Origin: Phragmites australis
Lineage: Eukaryota; Streptophyta; Magnoliopsida; Poales; Poaceae
Assembly: GCF_958298935.1 (NCBI RefSeq)
Contig: NC_084939.1
Coordinates: 2,991,501-3,055,500, forward strand
Direction: 5' to 3'
Length of the DNA: 64,000 bases
The notes under the pieces were generated by a model that did no database searches, was not told where the DNA came from, and worked only from the letters and a program-made list of their open reading frames with translations. Made by a program: the position numbers and the translations under genes. Positions 22,983-35,654 of the stretch are shown one piece after another (position 1 is the stretch's first letter; every line of letters begins with the position of its first letter).

Positions 22983-24617
22983 TATTTCATCTTGATTTCT
23001 CACTTTTAAAGTCAATTGACCGGTGCATACGACTTAAAAATATCAGACTAGATCGAGATATTGGAGGTGGAGGCGTCTGACGAGACAAATAGAGCTTATT
23101 TCGTACCTCGTTTTCAGCGGTGCCATGACCCATTGCACAACAATGGAGGGAGTCAGTCATGAAGAATATATCCAGTGCTCTACATGCTATGCCATTTTCA
23201 TAAAAAGTGCAGCTGACCACATTTAATTAATTTCTATTTCATTATCCGGATTAAGCACCCTAAAAACAATACTTGGATTGAGAACCAAACCTTGGTTTGA
23301 ATGGTTATGAAAGTTATTGTACCCTATATTCATCATAGACCAAACCACATGTTTGCTTTCTATATGTCTCATTAACACAATTTTTTTTCTGTCAACAGTA
23401 AGATGTTCATGATAACTTCGTTAATCTTCAAACTTCATATATCTGATTCTTAATAGACGTTTTGTAAGTACGTATGTGTAGTTGTATGAATGTGTGCATG
23501 TATATCTTCGTGTTGTATTAATGTTTTTAAAAAAACATACTTGGATTAAGCAGGTACGAACGAGATATTTAGCATTTTGTATTGTACTGGCCACCTGCTT
23601 AATTTCAATTTAGATACCACACCCTGCTTGATCACGTACACGCATGCATGATCCGGTTGATCAGCTCACGCACGAGCACGACAGGGTTAGGTTTGCGTAC
23701 GTGCGACAGAAATGCTGTCGTGCCAGGCTCCCCGAGCACCGATCACTTCTGTCACGTCCGTGCTGGAGCAGATATCCAGCCACTGAGACGCATATTTTAA
23801 TTGGAGTTAGTACAACCAAACTGCAAATTTTTAATCGTTTTCAACAATATCCCTGTCGATTTTGAGCGTATTCAAGCCGTGTTCTGGTAACAAGATTCCA
23901 AGCCTGCTTGTTGATTGCCTGTGTCGTGTGAGTAACCACTAATCATGCTTGGGCTAGTGGTGACTTGCCTGTCTAAATTTTGCCCGATGCCGATATGAAA
24001 TGATATCTTGTGAACCATAGCAACCTAACTGTCGCGAAATAAAAACAAAAAAAAAGATGGAATTGGCGAAAAGAATGATGCTTCTGGTGTATTTTGAGTG
24101 AGGAAGAACCTTTATGATGATCCGAAGAAAGGGAGTCCAAAACAATGCTCCTTGCAGGGTCTTGCTTACAAGTCTTGCTTCTACAAACTCATCCATGCCT
24201 TTTCTGCTTCCACAATCAAGTGGTAAATTCAAGCTGCATTGCTTCAACATTGCCGAATTACAAAGCCTGGGCAATATGATAGATTGACAAAGAAGCTTGC
24301 GGTCACTGGAAATCCTATATTAATAACATATCCCAAGTTTGTCAAGATTCATCTTATTGCGAATCCTAGAAGCAATGCAAGGGTGCCCCATTTGCTTTCT
24401 AGTTTGATACAGTAGATCTGACAGAACTTTTCAGGTCACTGAAATGACCAGCTCATGTAAAAACACCATTTGGAGAAGAGAGAAAAAATTGATGTTCAAG
24501 CTATTGTCGTCCACCAGCACAGAAAACTGGCAGGCATGTAGCTTCAGGGGATCAAACATTAAAAGCCCAGTTACTAGTTGCTACAAAACAGTGGTCTCAG
24601 ACTAGAATCCCTCCTTG
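22983..24617. other. Intergenic DNA and probable 3' UTR of uL4m
   Basis: No gene recognised at 22983-24300. The stretch just below 24618 should contain the uL4m 3' UTR. A 106-codon minus-strand ORF (23954-24274) has no recognisable features. Confidence 0.45.
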
Positions 24618-27600
24618 CTAGCGGTTGATGGGGTTGTGCATCCGCTCAGCAATTCTATTGATAGCGGCTTGAGTCATTACAAGGGTGTCATGCTGGAGGA
24701 TACTGTAAACGTTGAGGCCCTGCATTTCAGGATATTCAAACATCAGCACAATGCTACTTGATCCAAAATGACCTGCCCAGCAAACTACACTTCTTTTGAT
24801 TACTCAAACACTAAAGTACTGAAATTCAGAAACTTACAATGGCCGGAAGGACATTCACATAGTGAAGGTTTTGAGTGGCCAGCTTTAGCTTCGTATCAAT
24901 ATCACCTCCATCCACCAATAAAACCTTCTTTGTATCATCCATCTGGCTAATGTATTGCACAATGTTTTTCGTCTTGTGGCTAGGGACTTGTAAGTCCTCA
25001 AAGACCAAGAGCTATACAAAAACATAGACAAGTAAATTCTAGTGCATACAGTTTAATAGCATGGAACAGAATCTATAGGAGCCACACCAGAAAACATTGC
25101 ATAAAACAAACATGTATTGTCATATTGTTCAATTTATTTCAGTTAACTTTCAGGAAGGCGGGGCAACAATGTCAGTTCATAGTAAAATCTGGCAACTAAA
25201 ATTCGACCTTTTGTGAAAACATGATCCTTGATGGGAATATCATTAAGTTGACCATCTAGGAAGACATCGTGTTCATATATAACTGCAAAGCCTAAAAATG
25301 CTACAAGGACAATAGGACACAGGGCAGCATGTAAAACGGTGTTAATCAACACTACGACTAGCTCATATTTCTTACTCCATTTGGTCCAAAATAAGTGTCG
25401 TTTTGGGTTGTGTGCAGTCAACTGTTTCAAACTTTAGCTATAGATACTTGAAAATGACATGGATAGAGTTGTCTCAAAAAATACTTTCATAATAGTACAC
25501 TTTTGCTATATTTTATCAATATATTACAATAAAAAGTAGTAGTCAAAATTATATTTGAGGACCGTATCGATGTCCAAAACGACACTTATTTCGGACTGGA
25601 GGGAGTAGATAACTAGGCATGTGGTTAGCCACTTAGCCTCCCATCCTAAAGAGGGTCTAGAAAGTCAAGATATAGCAAAACAAAACAGTTCTTCAGGTAT
25701 GTCATTGTTAGGGTAAACACCCGCCGAGATGATAGCCAGACGGTGTCGACTGCTAGGGGAGGGATTAGACTATAGATTTGAGAGACTTAGAACTATAGGA
25801 AAGACATAGGAGAAGGGGACTAGGAACTAAGTTGATTTCTCTTGCTTGCTTGCTTGATTGATTGATTAATTGCGGCTGGTGTCGTGTATATATAGCCGAC
25901 TAGCCAGACAGAGTCCTAATTCAAATCCAACTCTAACTCTTATCTGATTTAAACTACAAACTTATCTCTAACAACCAATCTAACTAATCTTATCTGATCG
26001 CTTGCTACAGTACCGAGCGTGAACAGTAATTCCAGCACATAACAACTTCACCCCTCCTTGCAATGGTGGCCATGGTTGTTGCCCCTGAAATCCCCATGTT
26101 GACGAATGGTTGTAGGGTCGACATCCCTTCACGTGAGAGCGCCAAGTCCCTTGTTTGGAGCAGCAGCAGCCATGTTGTGGTCGACGTCGACGGTGATCAC
26201 TGGTTGCAACGTGGTTGCAGTGCTGGCGGCACCGTTGCTGCCACTTAGGCATAATGTCTAACACATGGCAAATGACTCAGTGTCAATGATGGTGTCCGCT
26301 CTCAACGCAATCGTAGCAGTGGCATCAACCGTGGCGGTGATGGTGGAGTGCGTACAGGGCAGCTGTCGTGTCGCTCGAGGCCTCCATGGACACCGAGGTC
26401 TCCGCCGATGAAGGAGCTGCTGCACTGGATGACATGCCAATTTGCAGTGCAGCCAGCTAACTCGTAGTATCTAGCAAACGCTTGTCGATGGCAGTTACCT
26501 GTTGTGCTAATTTGCCAAGCTGCTTCAGCATGCCAGCCACCAACTTGGTTAAAGCTTTGATGACCTAAGAGCTAGCGCCCTTGCTAGATGTTAGGGAATC
26601 ACACAGGTGATCTTCTGCGGCCGCTGGCAAGGTTATTGTCTAGGAAGGTGCTAGTGTTGGTTGCATGTGCTGGATGTCTAATCGGCAACAGTTGTTGTAG
26701 ATACAACGCCCGTGGAGTGTGTCGTGAGATCGATCTACGTCGTGTGTTGATTGGAACCGGACAAGCGCTTCCACATGTGTTGCCACCACAAACAACTACA
26801 CCTCCTTAGCGCCATATGGGTCGAAGACCTAGTGAAGCACCTCCTCGGTCACCGGGTATAGCAAGTAGCTAATCCTGACGCAAAGAACACTGGATTTGGA
26901 ACTTGACATCTTTGATACCAAATGTTAGGGTAAACACCCGCTGAGAGGATAGACAGGCAGCGTCGACTGTTAGAGGAGAGATTAGGCTATAGATTGAGGA
27001 CACTTAGAACTATAGGAAAGATATAGGAGAAGGGGATTAGGAACTAGATTGATTTTTCTTGCTTGCCTGATTGATTGATTAATCACGGCTAGCGCCGTGT
27101 ATATATAGCCGGCCAGCCAGCCTATAGAGTCCTAATTCAAATCCAACTTATCTCTAATCTTACCTCTAATTCTTATCTGATTTAAACTAGTACCTTATCT
27201 CTGACAACCAATCTAACTAATCTTAGCTTATCACGAGCTACAGTACCACACGGAAACTGTACCGCGCGTGAACAGTAATTCCAGCACCTAACAGTCATGG
27301 TGTCATGTACATAGAACATCTTGTGCAATATTAAGTCTTGGGTAGTTTTAACCCAAAAAAAAAGCATGTTTCATCCCAAAGCATACAACTATACCATGAT
27401 AAAATGTACCAAATTGCCTGACTATAATAATTTCGTAGACATAATACAGTTATTAACCACACATGAGCTCGTGAGCACAACAGAGCATGTATATATTGAT
27501 TTAGTTAGGTAGCAAATACCTTCCCCTCAGCAGTTCGAGCAGACAAGGCTATCTTAAGTCCCAGCCGTCGTACTTTCTTTTGCAGCTTGATTGCATGGCT

Positions 27601-29865
27601 TCGTGGTTTAGGCCCATGCATGGTTGCGCCACCACGAAACTGTTACAGACTTAGTTTAGTTGACTGAACTCCAAATCGGATGGGATGTCTCTAACAACCA
27701 CCTCTGTAAGACTGATGCATCATTCAGTTATCGTAACTAACCTGAGGACCACGCAACGTTCCATGCCGTGCTCTTCCAGTTCCTTTTTGCTTGTATGGCT
27801 TTCTTCCTGTGCCACTGACTTCACTGATAGTTTTAGTTGAGTGTGTCCCCTGTAAAGACAAAGGTGCGTCCAATTTATCAGAACAAGGAATTGTTATTTC
27901 GCCAAGATGCTATACAGTATATCAACATGAACCGAGATTCAAAAGTCGCGGCCAAATAAAAAGACAATGAGAGATCCTACGGATGCACCTGCTGTCTTTT
28001 AGCAAGCTGCCACCTTACTACTCGGTGAACAATATCCTTCCTGATTGGAACATCAAAAACATCACCATCCAAAACCATGAAGCCCTTGTCCTCATTATGG
28101 AAGTTTGTCACCCTTGCTACCAGGTCTTCATACTGCCCTGCAATATTACAATATATCAGATCAATCAAAATTCAGCATATTCCAAGTAAAAAAACAGCAT
28201 ATTCAGAAATCCAATAATTTTCCATCAGCCAATTAAGACACAGCTGTAATACTTCAGAAGTGAAGTCAAGTTCTATTCGTGTCAAATTTTGTCAGATTAA
28301 ATAAACAGCTATAAAAGCTTTAGTTAACTAAATAAGATAGGAAGTCATTTAATAGACCAATATGAGATAAAAAGAAATGAGAAGATTAGTTTCGAGAGAA
28401 ATGGCATTAAGATGGTGCCAACTTGATCAATAAGGGGAGAAAGTAATGGAATATTAGAAAGGTACCGAGCTCCCGGTCTGGTGTCCAAACAGTCTTGCTT
28501 GATAGAAGTTCTGGTGGAATTAGCACTTCGTTTGCCGGAGCCAAAAGAGTAGAATACCCATTGAAACAGAGAGCTGGCAAATTCTGCAAATAGTTACAAC
28601 AGATGGCAATGCTACAATCACGTGCAATCAAACATACCAAAGTACATTTTCAAACGGAGATACAGAAAATTGACTTTTTAACAGATGATTAGATGTAATC
28701 AGCTAAATCTAGGGTAACATCAAGAGAAATCTCTATGTTGAAATATTGACACCCCAAACTGATAAACAAGACGCATATAATCAATGCTAGCCTCCAAGAT
28801 ACATCTAGTTGAGAAACACAATAAATCAACTATTGTCAACAAAAATATCAGAAATGAAAAGAAAAATGCTCCAGAAGATTGGAGCACATCATTGATATGG
28901 TGTTTGCAGCGCATATATTGGCCAGTGTCGAGCAAAAGTTTGAGGGATTAAGAAGACCACCTACCATCACTTGTAAGCCAAGGTCAATTCAGATGCAAAA
29001 AATTGACAATACCCCAGCATGTGAAACCCCTTGTCCAGTTGTCCCTAAACCAACTATAAGCCCTTGATGAGCAGTAAATGAATGCAGCCAAAGGTAAACA
29101 GGCAGAACGCACAGCACCAGCAGCATTGAGGACAAGATGAACGGACCAAAGCAATTGGGACAAGACCCAACTGAATCAACATCCACAACCTAACAGAAAA
29201 AGCAGCTGGATGTTTATCACCCAAGGTAGATACATACATGGAGTCGTCAATATTCACAGGCCACAAATGTTTTAATTGGATTGTCCTCACTACTTAGGAT
29301 TCTGTTCTACGCACCACTTAAACCATTCCTAAGCCAACAACACTTCTTACTCCGTACCATTGGTTGCTGAAAATTAGCAGATTATGCACTTCCCAAGCAC
29401 GCAACTTTCGAACAAAGCAATGATTCAGCATGTCAACCAGCATAGACTCCTACAAAACTAAATCCTGTAGCAATCGAACGAGCAGCTACGCGCATTCCCA
29501 TCCCTCCAAGCGGCCACGCATCCAAACGCAAGAGAAACAGTTCCTAAACCCCTTTCCCAAAACAGCCAACGGAATCAGCTCGTGGCACAGCAGCAGCAGC
29601 ATCCCGCCGCGGCGTCGGGCCCCCAATCCCTTCCTTGGTCCTAAGCCGCCCGAAAACCCTACCGAGACGGCAACAGAACGCAGCCTACGGCGTTGGAAGG
29701 GGCGGGCGGGAGGCACGGACCGCAAAGCCGCCGGCATCCGGAGCCGGCGGGGGTGGGGGTAGGAGGAGGAGGAAGAGAAGGGTTCGGTCGGACCTTCGAA
29801 AGGCGCGGGCCGGCGTCGGCCGCCACGCGGCGGAGGATCGCGGCGGCGCGTGCGAGGGCCCGCAT
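24618..29865 (-). CDS. MRPL4: Mitochondrial large-subunit ribosomal protein uL4 (L4)
   Basis: Seven coding exons: 29865-29794, 28583-28466, 28137-27989, 27849-27742, 27639-27520, 25011-24838 and 24719-24618. All are GT-AG with consistent phases, giving 280 aa. The N-terminus [19 protein letters not shown] is Arg/Ala-rich without acidic residues near the start, a mitochondrial presequence. The uL4 core is clear: [16 protein letters not shown] (the conserved loop reaching into the exit tunnel), [27 protein letters not shown] and [16 protein letters not shown]. uL4 binds 23S-type rRNA and lines the nascent-peptide tunnel. The presequence and the lack of a plastid-type leader favour mitochondria. 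Intron 5 (2.5 kb) is expanded by a Stowaway MITE and an LTR element, and a MULE lies just upstream of the gene. Confidence 0.93.
25375..25605. mobile_element. Stowaway MITE, 231 bp, in intron 5 of uL4m
   Basis: The ends CTCCATTTGGTCCAAAATAA and the complement of TTATTTCGGACTGGAGGGAG are inverted repeats. TA flanks lie at 25373-25374 and 25606-25607. Confidence 0.9.
25706..26044 (-). repeat. 3' LTR of the non-autonomous element
   Basis: Starts TGTTAGGG, ends CATAACA; pairs with 26923-27293. Confidence 0.9.
26923..27293 (-). repeat. 5' LTR of the non-autonomous element
   Basis: Starts TGTTAGGG, ends CCTAACA; pairs with 25706-26044. It is about 30 bp longer owing to internal duplications (ACAGTACCACACGGAAACTG region). 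Confidence 0.9.
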
Positions 29866-30086
29866 CAGCCGGCGTGGGGGGGGGGGGGGGGCGGGAGCGC
29901 GGGGGCGGCGGCCGGGGGAATCGTAAGCGAAGCGAGGCGGCGGAGGCGGAAGGGAGCGGAGCCACCGGTCTGCCTGGGCTCCTGTTCGCGTGCTGGGCGG
30001 GCCGAGAGCCCGTGCGGGGAACGAAGGGCTGGCTTACGCGTGAGCCCGCCTGTTTCTGGGCCTTTCCGGCCGCCGAACTCGACATC
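29866..30086 (-). promoter_or_regulatory. uL4m proximal promoter and 5' leader, cut off by the MULE
   Basis: A 16-C run (minus strand, 29891-29876) ends 10 nt before the ATG. TGGGCC-type (site II-like) motifs, common in plant ribosomal-protein promoters, occur around 30057-30062 and GGGCC/GGGCT motifs around 29998-30050. The MULE begins at 30096, so only about 0.22 kb of native upstream sequence remains contiguous. Confidence 0.5.
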
Positions 30087-31230
30087 TATCTAGGGGAGTT
30101 TTTATATTTTTATATTTTTTATATTAAATATTTAAATAAATAGGTTCATGTGGCAAGATTTAAAAAAGTCTATCGTCCTCTGAAAAAGCTTACTATCCTC
30201 TTAGAGGGCGGATAGGGCCTACCCCGCGCTCGCCACTCTTACCGCCCTTTGAGAGGGCGTTTAGCCCCTTATCGCCCTCTCAAGGAGCGGTTAGAGATTG
30301 CCCCCGCCCGCCCTACACCACTATATAATGGCTAAAATTTATGAAAACTCCTAATTTTAATCTGGAAAACAAGAAAAGAAGAGTAGAGGAGAGGAGATGA
30401 GGGAGATAAGAGAAAAGGAGAGGAGAGGAGAGGAAAGGGAGATAGCGCGACGAAGCTCTATTGTTCTGGATATGCGGATTTTGGATCTCGTTTTTTCGGT
30501 AATTTTTTTAGACTTACGTTTTTATTAGTATTTACAGTACCACTAGATCTAGGTTTAGCGGCATAATAGTAGTTATATTATATGCGATTTAGGGTTTAGA
30601 AATGTAGGATATGCTTTATTTTGTAATATATTGTAAAGATTAATTACGATATGGTAGATAGTCAGCAGATGCATAATAGTATTTAGACTATGCTAGTTTC
30701 GAATATCTAGATTTTACAGAATAATAAGTAATAATTATAGCTAATTAGAAACTTTATTAAATATATGGATGGTTAATTAGTTTAATTTGGTTAGTTTGCT
30801 TACGGGTAATATTAAATAAATCTATTGTTAGGTGATCATTGGTGTCGGTAATTTTGTTAGAGTTTCGATAATCAGAAATATAGTTTTTTGATACATTGGA
30901 TATATTTTCGGATATTTCTAGGGATATCAGATAAATTATATTTTCAGATATATTATAGTGAAGGTCAAATTAGTTATGATCTTAACAGTGTGAATCTCTC
31001 TGGATTTCAGCATGTCGTTAAGAGACTTAGTAGAGCTAATAAGAGGACTATAGTGGGTGTGCAAGTGGCTAATGCGCCATTTTTAACTGGATCTCTAGCA
31101 ACATGAGCTTAAGCTGAGAGCTGTGCTAAGCCATGCTAATCAAGGATACTTTGGGGAACTCGTCCCGATTAATGCGACATCTACTTAGAGGCAGTATGTA
31201 GATATATCGTATGAACTTTGTCTCTCTCTT

Positions 31231-33516
31231 GTGCTGCTAGCTGAGGCGTACCAAAAGGATCCAACAGATATAAACTCTGCGGAAGTAGTAGTAGGAACAA
31301 GTCAGACAGTGGTGCATGAAGTAGACCCGGCAAATGTCGGGGACGAGCAAGATCTTAGGGATGTGCGTGAGATGCAACCAAGGGGTGTAGGCGATGAGGG
31401 GGAGCACATCCCTAGCATAATTAAAGAGATGGAGATGAAGGATCAAGAGCTGGAGGAAACCATTGCCGATGAGAATTCATCCGATGAGGAGGGAAATGCT
31501 CCTGTTTCTGCAGAGTGGAGGAATCAGGAATTTTCAAAGCTAGTGGTCAGTGAGGCTCATCGGACACCATGGGAATATCATAACAACGAGGTGTCACAGG
31601 GTGCTATGTACCCTAGTAAGGAGATTGTTATTGATGTAATTAAATTCTGATCGCTGTCTCTTCGAAGGCAGTTCAAGGTTGTGAAGTCGAGTAAAATGGA
31701 GTACGACGTTAAATGTTTGGTGCCTGATTGTCCTTGGCGGGTGCACGCATTCAGGGGGAAATGAGTTGACTATTGGGAGTGCTTAATAGTCAGTGAGCAT
31801 AATTGTTACATTGAGAAAATAGAGTTCTCCCATCGGAACCTGTCATCTGCTTTTGTTGTCAATATTATGTATGAGGAGATTGTGGACACCTGAAGTATGA
31901 GCCACGATCAATAATCCGTGCTATTGAGGAAAGGTTCTAGTACACAATAAACTACGCCAAGGCATGGAGGGCGAAACAGAAGGCTATTGAGACGAGGTTT
32001 TGGACATACGAAGATTCATATGATAACCTACCACGTCAATTAGCCATAATAAGTGTAAGAAACCCTAGAAATTGCTATGACATCAAGCATTACCCCTCGA
32101 TTGATGTGAAGTATAGCGGGAAGCGGGTATTACATCATGCTTTCTTTGCATTTGTTGTAACCATCAAAGTATATAGGCATTATCGACTCATTAGTTGCTT
32201 GGACAGGACGTTCCTCACTGGGAAGTATAAATGACAGATATTGTCTGTAATTAGGGTAGACAGGAACAATCAAGTCTTGCCACTGGGGTTTACCTTCGTG
32301 GAGAGTGAGAATGGGGGCAACTGGTATTGGTTCCTTGAGCGGGTGAAGCATGCTATTGTTCTGGATTGGCCTGATGTTTGTTTGATTCATGATAGACATG
32401 CATGGTTGTTGCAGGCTTTGCTGGATATGCAATATAGCAGTGTTCGACGGTGTGTTACAACAAAGTGGTCCGACTTGAAGAGCAGGTGGTGCATAAGGTA
32501 TATGGGTGCAAACTTTTACAGAAAATTCAAAAACAAGTACTTGATGAATCTTTTCAAGAAATTGTGCAGCCAAAATCAGTAGAGAAAGTTTAATGCCCTA
32601 CGGGTAAGACCAGACGAACTAACTATGAAGCATACAGTTGAGCTAGAAGCCACATGAGATGACCCGATTGCTCTTGGACTACTCTCAACAGATACTCCCC
32701 AGATAGTAAGGAGGTCAGGGTCAGCTGTTAGAAACTTTTCGCAGTGGATACAAAATGAGCCAAGAGAGAAATGAGCTTTAATGTACAACATTGGAGGGGC
32801 AAGGTATTGGATAATGACAATTAATCTTGCTGAGATCTACAACTGGGTCATACGGGGTATGAGGTCCCTCCTACTTGTTCGAATCGTAGAAGATATTATG
32901 CATGGGACTTGCAGATATTTTATTGATCGCTACATAACTGCTTCGAAAGCAATGGAAGATAACCGTATGTTGTATGGATCGATGCTATGTGAGTACATAG
33001 ATAAGGCCACAAAGAAGGCACATATGCACCGCGTCAATCAGAAGGGAACTGCGGAGCATAGGTTCAGTGTCTTGTGCCGTGATAAGGTCGTAAGGGTGGC
33101 AGATGTGAACACCATATGCAAGAGTGTGTGCTTAGGATTGGAACATGCATCTGTACGTGCCAAAAGCCACAATTACTACACAGGCCATGTACACATGTCC
33201 TACATGTGGGGAGCACAATATGCTACCCGAGCAAAATGTTTCTAAGTACTTTATGAAGGATCAGATACTGAACATATGGAACCATGAGCTATATGGCTAC
33301 GACATTATTGATACATTTATAAATAATCTAGGTCCCTCACGAATCTATGTGCCAGACTTTGAGAGGATGAAGAACACACAAGGACGTCGACAAACTCGGT
33401 GGATTCGAAACGATATGGATGAATCTGAGGCGGTTCCAAGGGTGAAGCGATGCAGCAAGTGCGATGAAACAGGTCACACATACAAGTACTGTATGAAAAA
33501 TATACCTGTTGTGTAG
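31231..33516 (+). pseudogene. MULE transposase (MURA-like), broken by stops and frameshifts
   Basis: An acidic N-terminal segment runs from 31231. After an in-frame TGA (31648-31650) the frame continues with RRQFKVVKSSK and CLVPDCPWRVHAFRG, the N-terminal DNA-binding (MuDR/FAR1-like) region with Cys residues. The catalytic part follows: LISCLDRTFLTGKYK holds the first Asp, and CLIHDRHAWLLQAL (frame 32241-32582) holds the second. The C-terminus (33145-33516) carries CPTCGEHN and a zinc knuckle CSKCDETGHTYKYC. At least two in-frame stops and several frame changes (near 31895, 32580 and 32775) prevent expression as one protein. Confidence 0.88.
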
Positions 33517-35108
33517 GTGGGGTCATGACGACGGTTAAGTGTGAATATATTTAGCGTATCTCGATGTTATATTTGTAAGGTATTCGCCTTAGTTATCTAC
33601 GTTGCATTTATACCTTACATTTGTATTTGATTGTGTACCTACATGTTGTAATATATTCATGCATCTGTAAGTGCCAAAAGTCACAATTACTACGTGTATG
33701 TTATATGTTGTTCACGTAACTGTGTGTATATTTTAATGTAACAGACTGTTTATATTATTCATTTATATTTGATTTCAATGTATATTATTCTTGTCTACAT
33801 GTTGTAATATATTCATGTATATTTGGTTTCAATGCAAATATGGCGTACCCACCGATCCTCGAGCTTCTTGACCCTGCAGTGGACAAGAAGCACTACAGCT
33901 TCTTGTTTGCCGTTCACTAGATGAAGTTAGGGGTTTTCTGACCACGTGGCCATGAGGAGCTACTTACGATCGACGATCGTTGGAAGCACCAGTATGTCAC
34001 TAATTAGCTACATATGTGCCAGTTTATTTATTTAACGCATGCCCTACATTCACTTTATATTCCAAATGGTGCAAGTTGGCAGCATCTGGACTCCTACAAC
34101 TGTGTCGTTTGGTGGAGGCCTGAGCGATAGAGAACCCTGAGGCAGCGGTGAGGCGATTCTATTTTGACCATTTGCTGATCGCTGCACTGGTTGACCATGC
34201 CTAGTGCTGACACCCTCACCACTTGCAGGCCTCTTAGGTAACAGGCGACAATAAATTACCGTATTCAATATATTCAATAGTATATCTAATATATTCCGCA
34301 GGTTACTACGGTGATGAAGCCGGATCATCTTCATCTGCACCTCGATCATTCGCACATCCACTGTTCAAAGCTCCACCGTTCGCACCCTACTACGACACTC
34401 ATGCCTGGACATCTACTGCTTCACCTGCATACCATACAGGTACAACATTGCATTTTATATAAATACTTTCATTTGCACATTTACCGTATCTAATATATTC
34501 ATCTGTTCAGAGGCCCCTCGAGTGAGTACACATGGACGACGGCGGAACCTTCACAGTCGTCATACCCGAGTCAAGAGGATGAGCCTGGGCCAGACTCCCC
34601 GTTCGACCTTGTGAGGGACTTCTTCAGGGCCACACCAGACTACGACATCGTCGCGTAGTCTCAGCTACCCAGTGCTCCACTTCGGACGCAGCACACTAAG
34701 GAGGAGGTCTCGATACCTTTGATCCCTACTAGGCCTACCAGGCTGGTGCACCGGACGCCCTAACCTACTCTAGGGGCCACGTGAGGGTGAACCAGCGGCA
34801 GCGGCTCCAGGACCATGATGGTGGGAACGACCGACGGCAGCGGGGGAGACAACAGTAGGATTGTACCTTTGATTTTGTAACTTATATGTCTGTTTCATGA
34901 TGCATCTTCGATTCGCGAACTAGTCTTACATATTTGGATGTGTCAACTTTTTATGGTCTACTTACCATGTCATAACTGCATTTCTTAATTGAACGTGACC
35001 GCACGCTAGTTTCATTTCTTAATCCAACGTGACCGCACGCTACTTTTTATCGTCATCGGCTTTGTATGAACCGTTCACGATAGAGCTAGAAAAGCATTTC
35101 TTACAAAG

Positions 35109-35430
35109 CTACTTATACACAAAGTGACCACACGACACCTCTGTCGGGAGTCTGGCATTAGGCACGAAGTGACCACACGACTCAACTTTAACCATGAAAT
35201 GACAACACATCTGTCCTGATGTAAGCTGTAGACACGAAATGACCACATGACTCAGCTTTAACCATAAAATGATAACACCTCTGTCCCGACGTAATCTGTA
35301 GACACGAAATGACCACACGACTCAGCTTTAACCATAAAATTACAACACCTTTACCTTGGCGCAGGTTGTAGACAAGAAGTGACTACACGGGAGATCTTTA
35401 ACCATAAATTTAATGACAACACATCTATCT
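35109..35430. repeat. 70-bp tandem minisatellite inside the MULE, about 4.5 copies
   Basis: CACGAAGTGACC / CACGAAATGACC begins at 35163, 35233, 35303 and 35373 (exact 70-bp spacing), with a partial copy near 35110. Copies diverge by a few substitutions. It lies between the transposase relic and the downstream ORF. Confidence 0.9.
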
Positions 35431-35654
35431 TGACACAAAGAATCTCTGTAGGCTTCGCGAGTCACATGACATCTCCTACACCTATGACCTATGCTTCTTC
35501 ATGTGTGCCAACTACCAATACGACAAGCTACAATATGGATCATATGAGTACCCACCGGTATAGCAACATAGATCAATCATGTGACACTTTTCACATCTTG
35601 TTCACGATTTCACGCACTGTTTTATTAATCTCACATCTTATTTTATTTGTCCAG

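Larger units (their letters stand above)
25706..27293 (-). mobile_element. Non-autonomous LTR retrotransposon, 1.59 kb, with 5-bp TSD, in intron 5 of uL4m
   Basis: Two direct LTRs (25706-26044, 339 bp; 26923-27293, 371 bp) start TGTTAGGGTAAACACC and end TAACA. The TSD GTCAT is identical at 25701-25705 and 27294-27298. On the minus strand the primer-binding site TGGTATCAAAG lies next to the right LTR (initiator-Met tRNA type, one mismatch) and a purine tract AAGGAGGGGTGAAG lies next to the left LTR. The 878-bp interior has no protease, RT or integrase and no long ORF, so the element depended on a partner. The LTRs differ at many positions and by indels, so the insertion is not recent. Confidence 0.93.

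Noticed and set aside
28989..29290. Hydrophobic minus-strand ORFs in intron 1 of uL4m
   Set aside because: They lie between well-supported exons 1 and 2, lack compatible splice signals in phase, and resemble no family.
29486..30093. 199- and 152-codon ORFs around uL4m exon 1
   Set aside because: GC-rich frames in the 5' leader region with Arg/Gly/Pro low complexity; the conserved exon uses another frame.
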